DNA from: Methylocystis sp.
GTDB lineage: Bacteria > Pseudomonadota > Alphaproteobacteria > Rhizobiales > Beijerinckiaceae
Assembly: GCA_020252485.1 (NCBI GenBank)
Contig: JADCCX010000084.1
Coordinates: 1 to 48,335 of the forward strand
DNA length: 48,335 bases
Direction: 5' to 3'
Shown here in pieces: positions 8,727-16,374 of this stretch (positions are counted from its first letter, which is position 1; each line of letters begins with the position of its first letter). The translations under genes and the position numbers were made by a program. The notes under the pieces were generated by a model, which saw only the letters and a program-made list of their open reading frames with translations, did not search any database and was not told the DNA's origin.

Positions 8727-9695
8727 ATGGTGACCGGGCCGCTGCGGATATCCGAGGCGGATGTTGAAGCGCTGCTCGATCCGCTCGCTCTGATCGCAGC
8801 TGTCGAGGCTGGTTTCGCGCAGATCGAGGCCGGAATCATCCTCGAGCCTAGCTCCACCCGCATGAACGGGCTTGATGGTGGGGACGCCTATGTGACGCTC
8901 TATCCAGCCCACGCAGCCGATGGGTTCGCCAGCGCCAAGATCCTCGCCGGCCGACCCGCGAACAGCGCCTTGCGCCTGCCGGAAATCGACGCCGTGGTGT
9001 CTCTGGTGGATCCGCAAACGGGGCGAATTGCTGCGTTGATCGCCGCCCGCATGCTGACGGCCTTCAGGACCGCCGCCTTGACCGCCGCCGTGCTGCGAAG
9101 ACTCATGCCGTGGACCCCCGCCCGTATCGGTCTGATCGGCACGGGGATGCAGGCGCTGGCCCATGGTCAGATGCTGGCGGCGGCCGGGTGCGCGTCGGAA
9201 TTCCTGATCGCCTCGGCGCGTGACGATGCAGAGCGCGCGCGGAAGGCGCCGGAAGCTCTTATGGTCGTGACGTCTGTTGCCACACAGGTGTCCGCGATCG
9301 CTGAGATTGCCGCAACCTGTGATGTGATCGTGACAATGTCGCTTGCAAGTCGGCCGCTGCCGCTTGGGCCGCTGCTGCCGAACACCGTCATCGCCAGCGT
9401 CGGTCCCTTCTATCCCCATGCGCAGGAGATCGACTTGGCGATTGTCAGGGATGCGGCCTTCGTGGTTTCCGACCACCCCGAGAGATTGCGCGGACAAAGG
9501 GACGGGTCCTCCGTTCTCGACGTGGAAGCAATGTCGCGAGTGTCTGTCGCGGATCTGCTGTCGCAACGCGTGACGCCGCCTGCTTCCGGTATCCGCGTCT
9601 TTCTATCCGACGGCAGGGCGTTCGAGGACAACGTGGCGGCGACCCTTGTCTACCGCGCGGCGCTGGCGCAGGGCCAGGGACTGCAGCTACCGTGA
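8727..9695 (+). CDS. Ornithine cyclodeaminase / mu-crystallin family protein
   Basis: NAD(P)-dependent protein of 322 residues. The Rossmann motif IGLIGTGMQALAHGQM lies near residues 132-147, and the N-terminal SAKILAGRPAN, EIDAVVSLVDPQTG and ARMLTAFRTAA segments are the family's substrate-binding region. The family includes ornithine cyclodeaminase, alanine dehydrogenase (archaeal type), ketimine reductases and delta-1-pyrroline-2-carboxylate reductase (LhpI). The dehydrogenase and DapA-like lyase further along the window make an imine or pyrroline reductase role attractive, but sequence alone does not decide. ATG at 8727 lies one base after the BtpA stop; an ATG at 8697 would add ten residues inside that gene. 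Confidence 0.85.
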   Translation: MVTGPLRISEADVEALLDPLALIAAVEAGFAQIEAGIILEPSSTRMNGLDGGDAYVTLYPAHAADGFASAKILAGRPANSALRLPEIDAVVSLVDPQTGRIAALIAARMLTAFRTAALTAAVLRRLMPWTPARIGLIGTGMQALAHGQMLAAAGCASEFLIASARDDAERARKAPEALMVVTSVATQVSAIAEIAATCDVIVTMSLASRPLPLGPLLPNTVIASVGPFYPHAQEIDLAIVRDAAFVVSDHPERLRGQRDGSSVLDVEAMSRVSVADLLSQRVTPPASGIRVFLSDGRAFEDNVAATLVYRAALAQGQGLQLP

Positions 9696-9702
9696 GCCCA
9701 AG

Positions 9703-10974
9703 ATGATGGATGCGCCCCAGATGACCGATGACATCACCTTCCTCACCGGGCTGATTTCCGCCGGTCGCGCGGGGGAAGGGGCGGTGCAAGCCATTGTCGC
9801 GGAGCGACTGACCCGGCTTGGCTGCGCGATCGATCGACTGACCTATGATCCCGCGCGGGTGCGGCTGCGCAACGAGTTCGCGGAGGAGCGCGCCATGACG
9901 CCGGACGAGCGCATGGCGGTCGTTGCGCGCTACCCCGGAACGGGCGGCGGCCGCGCCTGCATCCTGTTCGCCCATCCCGACAGCGAGCCCCTACCGCAGG
10001 AGCACGGATGGGCATCTGATCCCTTCGCGGCCCGGCTTTGCGGCGGGCGTCTGCATGGCTGGGGCGTCGCCGACGACCTTTCCGGTGTCGCAGCGATGGT
10101 TTCAGGTCTCGAGCTGGCGCTCGCCGGCGGTTGGCGACCACGGGGCGACATCATCATCGCCAGCACGCCGAGCAAGCGCCATGTCCGCGGCGTCGCCGCC
10201 GTGCTGGAGCGGATCGCCCGTCCGGATGCGGCGATCTATCTGCATCCGGCTGAATCAGGCGCGGGCATGGGCGAGATCAAGGCCTGCACGCCGGGATTGC
10301 TGGAGTTTCGCGTCGCCCTGTCCGGTCGCGCAGCCGAGACCGCCGAGCCTGGACATTCCGCCTTCGCCCACAAGGGTCATGGCGTCGCCGACGTTGCTGC
10401 GACGGTGATAGCTGCGCTCAAGGCGTTGGATGCCGCGCGCGCTGCGCGAGTCCACCACGACCGGATCGAGCAATTCGTCAGTCGGGCCAGCAATATCCTG
10501 ATCTTGGGTCTTCGTTTCGGCGAGGAGGGCAATCAGAACCGGATGCCGGTTGAAGGAATCCTTGAGGGCGCCGTGTCCTTTCCACCGGGCGAAACACTGG
10601 ACATGCTCATGGCGGAGCTTAAATCCGAGATCGCTACCTTGGCGCTCCCGCCGGCATGGCCTGCAGAACTCCGGCCAGTTATCAGCTTTCCCGCCGCGGT
10701 TGCGGGTGCCGAGACGCCGCTTGAGCATCCGCTGTTTCGCGCCGTCAATGCGGCGATCCGCCTGGAGACGGGCAAGGATGCTTTCGTCAATCCGGTCCAT
10801 ACGGCCAGCGACATCCGCGTCCCCATCGTGCAGCACGGGATGCCTACGGTCGGTCTGGGGCCGTTGAGCGGCGACCTTACGCAGAACGGGCGGACCAACG
10901 AGTGGGTCGATGCGCAGGACCACAGCCGCTGCGTGCGCGTGGTGGCCGCCGCGCTCGGAAGCTGGTGTGGTTAG
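9703..10974 (+). CDS. M20-family peptidase-like protein with altered active site
   Basis: 423 residues with the M20/ArgE/DapE fold. First metal site FAHPDSEPL (H91, D93) and bridging aspartate WGVADDLSGVAAM (D124) are present. The segment that normally holds the catalytic Glu-Glu pair reads STPSKRHVRGVAA (154-166) with no acidic residue, and the usual C-terminal metal His (family pattern AHTPNEW) reads TQNGRTNEW. It is therefore either a non-hydrolytic binding protein or an enzyme using other residues. The gene closes the SIS-PfkB-BtpA-OCD operon, seven bases after the previous stop. The ATGs at 9703, 9706 and 9721 are all possible starts. No frameshift is evident. Confidence 0.8.
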   Translation: MMDAPQMTDDITFLTGLISAGRAGEGAVQAIVAERLTRLGCAIDRLTYDPARVRLRNEFAEERAMTPDERMAVVARYPGTGGGRACILFAHPDSEPLPQEHGWASDPFAARLCGGRLHGWGVADDLSGVAAMVSGLELALAGGWRPRGDIIIASTPSKRHVRGVAAVLERIARPDAAIYLHPAESGAGMGEIKACTPGLLEFRVALSGRAAETAEPGHSAFAHKGHGVADVAATVIAALKALDAARAARVHHDRIEQFVSRASNILILGLRFGEEGNQNRMPVEGILEGAVSFPPGETLDMLMAELKSEIATLALPPAWPAELRPVISFPAAVAGAETPLEHPLFRAVNAAIRLETGKDAFVNPVHTASDIRVPIVQHGMPTVGLGPLSGDLTQNGRTNEWVDAQDHSRCVRVVAAALGSWCG

Positions 10975-10975
10975 T

Positions 10976-11040
10976 GCAACATCCGACCTGATTGGATTAT
11001 TGCGCCGGAGCGGCTTTCATCCAATCATGTCGGATGTTGC
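10976..11040. repeat. 21-bp inverted repeat between the M20-like gene and the IS5 element
   Basis: Arms at 10976-10996 and 11020-11040 are complementary at 20 of 21 positions (one mismatch) around a 23-nt loop. Each arm itself contains an imperfect ATCC/GGAT dyad. There is no T-run after it, so a simple intrinsic terminator is unlikely. It could be a paired operator of the destroyed permease operon, or a small palindromic repeat element. It begins one base after the M20 stop codon and ends six bases before the IS. Confidence 0.75.
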
Positions 11041-11046
11041 TCTCTA

Positions 11047-11909
11047 GGCCGTAGTGACGATTTAACTATTTGATCCAGATTGCTATAGCGGCGATTTTGA
11101 CGAAGCCCATGAAGTTGGCAAGGAGTTTGTCGTAGCGGGTTGCAACCCGTCTGAACTGTTTGAGCTTGTTGAAGAAACGCTCGATGAGATTTCGCTCGAT
11201 GTAGAGGTCTTTGTCGTAGCCTCGCTGGAGTTTTCGGTTTTTCTTCGGGGGGGATGACAGGCTTGCAGTCCTGCTTTTGCAGTTTTTGGAGCAGTGCATC
11301 GGCGTCGTATCCCTTGTCGGCAAGGGCGGCATTGGCCTTGAAGCCTTCGATGGGTTGATTGGCGCGGCAGATGTCGTTTTCTTGCCCCGGCCCGCCAATC
11401 AGCCGAATAGGAAGGCCCAAAGCATCGCTCGCGGCATGGATTTTCGTGCTTAATCCGCCCCGAGACCGGCCAAGCCCCTGGGCATGCGCCCCCCTTTTGA
11501 CTTGCGGGCCCCGGCCGCATGCTGATGGGCGCGAACAATGGTCGAATCGAGCATCAGCCATTCCATGTCGGCCTCCCGCGCCAGCGCTTCGAACATGGCG
11601 TCGAGCACGCCCATCTCGATCCAGCGATAGTAGCGCCGCTTGACAGTGTCGGCATTGCCGAGCCGCCCGGGCAAATCGCGCCAGCGGCCGCCGGAACGCG
11701 CCATCCACAGCAAGGCATTGAGAAATTTGCGGTTATCCGTCCGCGGGCCGCGCTTGCCCTTGCCGCCGCCGGGAACAAGAAGCTTCAAACGCTCCCACTG
11801 CCCGTCAGATAATGAAAAGACATCGCTCATCAGGAATGCTAAAAAAGCATCCTTGAATCTGATTTGCAGCGATCTGGGAATCCCAGCGCGTTAAATCGTC
11901 ACTACGGCC
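11047..11909 (-). mobile_element. IS5-family (IS427-group) insertion sequence
   Basis: An 863-bp element with perfect 20-bp terminal inverted repeats GGCCGTAGTGACGATTTAAC, flanked by TA (11045-11046 and 11910-11911) within CTAG, as expected for the IS427 group. It holds a two-frame transposase on the minus strand. Insertion truncated an amino-acid permease: its C-terminal part resumes immediately at the right end, but its N-terminal part is not found on the left, where only 72 bases separate the element from the M20-like gene. Confidence 0.93.
11066..11830 (-). pseudogene. IS5/IS427 transposase, orfA intact, orfB frameshifted
   Basis: OrfA (11450-11830, 126 residues) starts MSDVFSLSDGQWERL and contains the first catalytic Asp in WLMLDSTIVRAHQ. 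The change to orfB occurs at an AAAAGGGGGG tract near 11490, consistent with the programmed frameshift normal for this group. OrfB carries STKIHAASDALGLPIR and the second Asp in ALADKGYDADALL, but is then broken at a run of seven identical bases (G at 11247-11253 on the plus strand). One base fewer would join KPVIPP to KKNRKLQRGYDKD and the final RNLIERFFNKLKQFRR with the catalytic Glu. So the copy is inactive, unless the homopolymer length is a sequencing error. Confidence 0.88.
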
Positions 11910-11911
11910 TA

Positions 11912-12367
11912 GGCCTCGTCCGGCTTTCCGTGTTCGAGTCAGCGATCATTGGCCTTGCCTTGAACGAAGCCGCCTATCTCTCCGAGATCCTTCGCGGCGG
12001 GATCCTTTCGGTTGGATCAGGCCAGAAGGACGCTGCCCGTTCGCTGGGACTGAACCGGCGGCAGGCGTTTTTTCTTGTCACGGTCCCACAGGCACTCCGC
12101 GTGATCATTCCGCCACTCGGCAACTCCGTCAACAGCCTGCTGAAGACCACATCCATCGCCTCGGTCATCTCGATGGAGGAGCTGCTGCGCCGCGGACAGA
12201 TTCTGATGCAGCAGCGCTTCGAGGTTCTGGAGATATTCTGCGTGGTCGCCATCCTCTATCTCCTGATGACAACCTGCTGGGACTTCCTGCAACGCCGGAT
12301 CGAGGCCCACTTCGGCAAGGCCTATGATGCTGTGAATGTCACGCAGCATGTACGTGACGACCGCTAG
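11912..12367 (+). pseudogene. Polar amino-acid ABC permease (HisM family), N-terminally truncated
   Basis: Starting at the IS5 border the frame reads LSVFESAIIGLALNEAAYLSEILRGG, then the EAA-type loop SVGSGQKDAARSLGLNRRQAF, then FLVTVPQALRVIIPPLGN and LLKTTSIASVISMEELL, and ends in the last membrane helix. These are hallmarks of the HisMQ permease family, whose members run about 215-240 residues; only about 150 remain. Any start codon available now lies inside the IS. A second complete permease pair of the same family is present at 15706-17087, so this remnant belonged to a different importer. The GntR gene follows 21 bases later. Confidence 0.85.
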
Positions 12368-12388
12368 CGAAGGGTTTAGTTACCCGCC

Positions 12389-13075
12389 ATGCCCGCCGCA
12401 CTTGACAACTCGCAAGATGCCGCACCCGCTGATCGTCTGACGGCGGGGCAGGGCGTGAATCTGTCGAGCCTCGCGCACCGCGCGATCACTGACATGATCT
12501 CCGACCGGCGGCTGAGGGGCGGGGAGGCCATCATCGAGGCGCGGCTGGCGGACTTGCTGGGCATTTCGCGCACCCCGCTGCGCGAGGCGCTGCAGCGATT
12601 GGAGGGCGAGGGCCTTGTCCGCAAGGTGGCGAACCGCTCCTATGTCGTGCGGCATGTGGATCTTGGCGAGTATCTCCATAGTCTCAAGGTGCGCGAGATT
12701 CTCGAAGGCGAGGCCGCAGCGCTGGCGACAGGCTCCATTCCCGGCGAGAAGCTGACGGCAGTCCGCCACGAAATCCTGACGTTGATGCAATCGACAGCCT
12801 ACCATACGCAGGCGCACTGGCAGTCAGACGACAACCTTCATGGCCTCTACATCGATCATTGCGGCAACGCCGTGATGGCCGAGATGATTCGCGCACTCCG
12901 GGTGACGACACGACTTTTCGAGATCGCCAAACTCAAGGACCGGCTGCAGCCGGATTCGACGGAGCATCTGGCCATTTTCGAGGCACTCGAGGCTGGCGAC
13001 AGGCGCGCCGCGCGCAACGCCGCGCAAGTCCATTGCCGCAGCCTCAGGGAATTCGCTCTGGCGACGCTGCGCTGA
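12389..13075 (+). CDS. GntR family transcriptional regulator, FCD class
   Basis: 228 residues. The N-terminal winged helix-turn-helix spans about residues 25-90, with EARLADLLGISRTPLREALQRLEGEGLV as the recognition region. The C-terminal FCD (FadR-type) ligand domain has SDDNLHGLYIDHCGN with the Asp and His of the metal site, and a later LAIFEALEAGDRRAA containing the usual C-terminal pattern. Such regulators respond to small carboxylates or amino-acid-like ligands and often repress the adjacent catabolic operons. GTATAC-containing sites at 5654 and 14791 are candidate targets. The 3' end overlaps the convergent DUF6282 gene by 32 bases. Confidence 0.93.
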   Translation: MPAALDNSQDAAPADRLTAGQGVNLSSLAHRAITDMISDRRLRGGEAIIEARLADLLGISRTPLREALQRLEGEGLVRKVANRSYVVRHVDLGEYLHSLKVREILEGEAAALATGSIPGEKLTAVRHEILTLMQSTAYHTQAHWQSDDNLHGLYIDHCGNAVMAEMIRALRVTTRLFEIAKLKDRLQPDSTEHLAIFEALEAGDRRAARNAAQVHCRSLREFALATLR

Positions 13076-13976
13076 CCTTGAAGAGCCGCTTCGGATTGTC
13101 GTGAATCATCGGCCGCAGCATCTCGCGGCCAAGGCCTGCCGCCTCGAGCAACAGCACGAACTGCCGCAGGCCTTCCACTGGTGGCGGCAGTAGGGAGACA
13201 CCGCAATCGCTTGAGAGCACGACCTTGTCGCCCGGCGCGGCGCGGATGCGGCCAACCATCTCATCCAGACCTGATGCCTGTATGCGGTGTTTCTCGGCGT
13301 CCACATGCGTCAAGCTGACCGCCGTTGCGGGACTGACGAAAAAGAACGAGAATTCCACGAATGCGCCCAGCGCCGCGAGTGCGCGCACCGCATCAAGGGA
13401 GCTGTGGTTGGCGGGTGCAAGGATCCGGCCCGCGCCGCGCGTCTTCGCCATTTCAGCGAGCCGCACCGCCTCCGCATCGCTCAGGTGGCCAAGATTGAGC
13501 ACCGCGTCGCTGGCCGCGATGAGATCGATGATTTCCGCGAGCGGATCAGGCAGCGGCCCCTTCTCGGGAACATGAAAGCAGCTCTCGATGTATGTGGTTG
13601 ACCGGGCTTCCTGCTTCGCCACATGCCGCGTGTGGTGCGTCGGGAGCGAGATGAATCGCGCGCCCGACCCCGGTCCATAGCCATAGGACAGCGCAATCTT
13701 CACCGCCTCCGCCGATACGCCACCCGCTGGCGGTTCCAGTATCAGGCCACCCCAGACATCGACCCCCGGGGCGCTGAGCTCGCGCATGGCAAGTGCGGCG
13801 AGGCCCGAGCTGTTGGCGAAGTTATCCATGAGGCCGAGCCCGGATAGGCCCGCTGCGGCAGCATCCCGGACCGCCTCGAAGACATCGAGCCTGCGCGCGT
13901 TGATGTGCGGACAGGCGTGGACATGGCAATCCACCGCGCCCTGAAGCAGCTCCATTCCGGGCGGTGGCGGGCGCAT
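13044..13976 (-). CDS. DUF6282 family amidohydrolase-like protein
   Basis: 310 residues. The start region VDCHVHACPHINARRLDVF has the HxH metal motif of PHP/amidohydrolase-superfamily enzymes, followed by GLMDNFANSSGLAALA, FISLPTHHTRHVAK, NLGHLSDAEAVRLAE, LAPANHSS and VVLSSDCGVSLLPPPVEGLRQF, which supply further His and Asp ligands. The pattern matches proteins annotated DUF6282, which have no established substrate that I know of; hydrolysis of an amide or ester is the best guess. It is translated three bases after the stop of the amino-acid ABC ATPase, so uptake and hydrolysis are probably co-expressed. ATG at 13976; MELLQG seven codons in is an alternative start. Confidence 0.8.
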   Translation of the reverse strand: MRPPPPGMELLQGAVDCHVHACPHINARRLDVFEAVRDAAAAGLSGLGLMDNFANSSGLAALAMRELSAPGVDVWGGLILEPPAGGVSAEAVKIALSYGYGPGSGARFISLPTHHTRHVAKQEARSTTYIESCFHVPEKGPLPDPLAEIIDLIAASDAVLNLGHLSDAEAVRLAEMAKTRGAGRILAPANHSSLDAVRALAALGAFVEFSFFFVSPATAVSLTHVDAEKHRIQASGLDEMVGRIRAAPGDKVVLSSDCGVSLLPPPVEGLRQFVLLLEAAGLGREMLRPMIHDNPKRLFKVSAASPERIP

Positions 13977-13979
13977 GGC

Positions 13980-14717
13980 TCAGTGCCTCAGGATCTTGGC
14001 CGAAAACTCCCTCAGCCGCTCGGTTCGTGGCCGCCCGAAGATCTCGGCCGGCGTTCCCGTCTCCACGATGCGCCCCTTGTCCATGAAGACCACCCGGCTG
14101 GCGACCTCACGCACGAAGGTCATCTCGTGGCTGACGACGATCATTGTCATGCCGTCCGCCGCGAGCTTGCGGATTGTGTCGAGAACCTCCGTCACGAGCT
14201 CGGGATCAAGCGCGGCAGTGATCTCGTCGAGCAACAGGATGGCGGGTTTCTGCGCGAGTGCACGGGCGATCGCGACCCGCTGCTGCTGGCCGCCCGACAG
14301 TTCATCGGGATAGGCCCGCAGTTTCTCCCCGAGTCCAACGCGGGCAAGCAGTTCCGCCGCCTCCTTCTCGACCTCTCCGCGTGGCCGTTTCTTCACGATC
14401 TCCGGGGCCAGCGCCACGTTCCGCAGCGCCGTCATGTTCTGGAAGAGGTTGTATTGCTGGAAAACGATCGCAAAGCTGTCGCGCGCCTCGCGCAGGGACG
14501 TGCGGTCGCCATAGCCGATCGGCTTGCCTTCAAGCCTCACCGAGCCTCTGGCAGGCTTTGTCAGGCCGATCAGGGTGCGTAGCAATGTGCTTTTGCCGGA
14601 TCCTGATGGTCCGATCAGGGCCACCACCTCCCCACGTTCGATCGCCAGCGACACATCGCTGAGGACCTCTTGGGCACCGTAGTTGGCGCAAACGCCATTC
14701 AGTTCCAGAAACGCCAA
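13980..14717 (-). CDS. Polar amino-acid ABC transporter ATP-binding protein
   Basis: 245 residues, the usual length for GlnQ/HisP-type ATPases. Walker A is GPSGSGKST, the Q-loop FQQYNLFQNMTAL, the signature LSGGQQQR, Walker B ILLLDEITAALDPEL and the switch VVSHEMTFV, all intact. No ATG exists at the proper place: the conserved N-terminus AFLELNGVCANYG begins at a TTG (14717), preceded by AAGGG, so I choose TTG. Longer readings run into the divergent promoter and the binding-protein gene. Transcribed away from the binding protein and permeases at 14824-17087, with which it should assemble, and followed by the DUF6282 gene. Confidence 0.93.
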   Translation of the reverse strand: MAFLELNGVCANYGAQEVLSDVSLAIERGEVVALIGPSGSGKSTLLRTLIGLTKPARGSVRLEGKPIGYGDRTSLREARDSFAIVFQQYNLFQNMTALRNVALAPEIVKKRPRGEVEKEAAELLARVGLGEKLRAYPDELSGGQQQRVAIARALAQKPAILLLDEITAALDPELVTEVLDTIRKLAADGMTMIVVSHEMTFVREVASRVVFMDKGRIVETGTPAEIFGRPRTERLREFSAKILRH

Positions 14718-14790
14718 GGCCGCGCCCTTGAATAAGTTTGATCGATCGTCGGAATCAGCTTGCACCGAACGGCCGGATTGCACAACATTG

Positions 14791-14800
14791 GTATACAATC
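14791..14800 (+). promoter_or_regulatory. Putative GntR-type operator, copy 2 (GTATACAATC)
   Basis: An extended near-palindrome ATTGGTATACAAT centred on GTATAC lies 24 bases before the binding-protein start at 14824, in the divergent region between two operons of one amino-acid importer. The 10-mer GTATACAATC is identical to the site at 5654-5663 and has the same orientation relative to the downstream binding-protein gene. A position overlapping or abutting the promoter suits repression. Confidence 0.55.
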
Positions 14801-14823
14801 TTGTCGTTCGGAGGGGAGATCGC

Positions 14824-15678
14824 ATGCGCAACGATGACATGAATAGAAAGGGACGTTCCGGATTCTCGCGGCGTGAGGCGCTGATCGGCGCGGCGGCTGC
14901 GGCCGGCGTGGCGATGACGCATTCCGCGCTCGCGAAGCCACTTGCGGACGTGCTGTCCGCCAAGAAGCTCCGGGCTGGCATCAACCCCACCTTGCCGCCT
15001 TTCGGCGTCTTCAATGCGCAGAACCAGATCGATGGTTTCGACGCCGACATCGCCCGCGAGATCGCGCGACAGATGAAGATCGAGCTCGAGATTGTGCAGG
15101 TCGGCAGCCCTGACCGCATTCCCTTCCTGCAGGCCGACAGGATCGACATCGTGCTTGGCGCCATCACGCGCACGGTCGAGCGGGCGCTGGTCATCGACTA
15201 CACGATCCCGCTTCACACCCAGAGCGTGATCGTGCTGACGAAGGAATCCGGCACGGCAGTACCGATCGCCAAGCCAGCCGACCTCAACAATCCTCAGGTC
15301 AGGCTTGTGCAGGTGCGCGGCACCGTGGGCATTCCCTGGATCCAGGCGAATGCGCCCCAGGCGCAGGTCACGCTGCTCGACAACTACCCCGACACATTCC
15401 GCGCGCTCCAGCAGGGCCGCGCCGACGCCATGGTGGACGTTCTGGAATCAGTCGTGATCCCGATGAAGAATGTGGCTGGCGTGCAGTGGAAGGTGCTGGA
15501 CGAGGTGCTTGCCAGCACCTGGGTGGGCATCGGCGTGCAGAAGGGGAACACGACACTGAAGGATGCCTTGAACGTTGTTCTCTTCGAGATGCATCGGTCG
15601 GGCTTCGTCGGCAAGACATGGGAGAAGTGGTTCGGTGTGCCCATGAAGACGCCGATCCCGATCAATCCGATGTTCTGA
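14824..15678 (+). CDS. Amino-acid ABC transporter substrate-binding protein (family 3)
   Basis: 284 residues. The N-terminus has a twin-arginine-style signal (GFSRREALIGAAAAAGVAM), suggesting Tat export. The mature part shows the family 3 layout: LRAGINPTLPPFGVFNAQNQIDGFDADIA, then LQADRIDIVLGAITRTVERALVIDYTIP, VRGTVGIPWI and ALQQGRADAMVDVL. It ends with a C-terminal LFEMHRSGFVGKTWEKWFG. ATG at 14824 is preceded by GGAGGGGAG. It is the first gene of an eight-gene plus-strand run. Confidence 0.93.
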   Translation: MRNDDMNRKGRSGFSRREALIGAAAAAGVAMTHSALAKPLADVLSAKKLRAGINPTLPPFGVFNAQNQIDGFDADIAREIARQMKIELEIVQVGSPDRIPFLQADRIDIVLGAITRTVERALVIDYTIPLHTQSVIVLTKESGTAVPIAKPADLNNPQVRLVQVRGTVGIPWIQANAPQAQVTLLDNYPDTFRALQQGRADAMVDVLESVVIPMKNVAGVQWKVLDEVLASTWVGIGVQKGNTTLKDALNVVLFEMHRSGFVGKTWEKWFGVPMKTPIPINPMF

Positions 15679-15705
15679 CGGCCGTCAGTCCGTTAGCAGG
15701 GCGCG

Positions 15706-16374
15706 ATGCAACTGCAGTATGGTCAGGTTCTCGGCTACCTGCCCGATTTCCTGATCGGCGCGGCCATAGCTCTTGTCATCGCGCTGGTCGCCTTCGCACT
15801 TGGCCTTCTCATCGGGCTGGCCGGCGCGTCAACGCTTGCTTACGGACCGCGCCCGGCGCGCATGCTGGTGAAGGGCTATGTCAGCTTCTTCACCAACACG
15901 CCGCAGCTGGTGCAGATCTTCTTTCTGTTTTTCGCCCTGCCGGAGTTCGGCATCCTGCTCTCGCCCGTCCAGGCCGTGCTCATCGGCATGACGTTGAACG
16001 CCGGCGCTTACCTGACGGAGATCCAGCGGGCGGGCTTCCAGTCGCTGCCGCAGGCGGAGATCGACGCGGCGGAGACGCTGGGCTTCACGCGCCCCCAGAT
16101 GATCCGGCATGTCATCGCGCCGCATATCGTCAAGGCGCTCTATCCGTCGCTGTCCAATCACTACATCATCATGACGCTCGGCACATCGATGGCGGCCATC
16201 TTCGGTGTCGAGGAGCTGACGGCGCGGGCGCTCAATGCCAATGCCATCAGCTTCCGCTCCATCGAGATCTTCTCGTTGACGGCGCTGATCTACATCGGAC
16301 TCACAATCATCGCGTCAACGATCCTCTACAGCTTCGGCCGCGTGATGTTCCGCGTGAAGGCGAGGGCGTTCTGA
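15706..16374 (+). CDS. Amino-acid ABC transporter permease (HisM/HisQ family), subunit 1
   Basis: 222 residues with about five membrane helices, first at about 15-40 (IGAAIALVIALVAFALGLLIGL). The FFTNTPQLVQIFFLFFALPEFG segment and the ATPase-docking loop SLPQAEIDAAETLGFTRPQM are family hallmarks, and GTSMAAIFGVEELT matches the C-terminal periplasmic region. It starts 27 bases after the binding-protein stop with AGCAGGG upstream, and its stop shares a base with the next start (TGATG). Confidence 0.93.
   Translation: MQLQYGQVLGYLPDFLIGAAIALVIALVAFALGLLIGLAGASTLAYGPRPARMLVKGYVSFFTNTPQLVQIFFLFFALPEFGILLSPVQAVLIGMTLNAGAYLTEIQRAGFQSLPQAEIDAAETLGFTRPQMIRHVIAPHIVKALYPSLSNHYIIMTLGTSMAAIFGVEELTARALNANAISFRSIEIFSLTALIYIGLTIIASTILYSFGRVMFRVKARAF

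Noticed and set aside
14778-14799. TTGCAC and TACAAT as a -35/-10 promoter pair
   Set aside because: The spacing is only about ten bases, too short for a sigma-70-type promoter; the segment fits an operator better.
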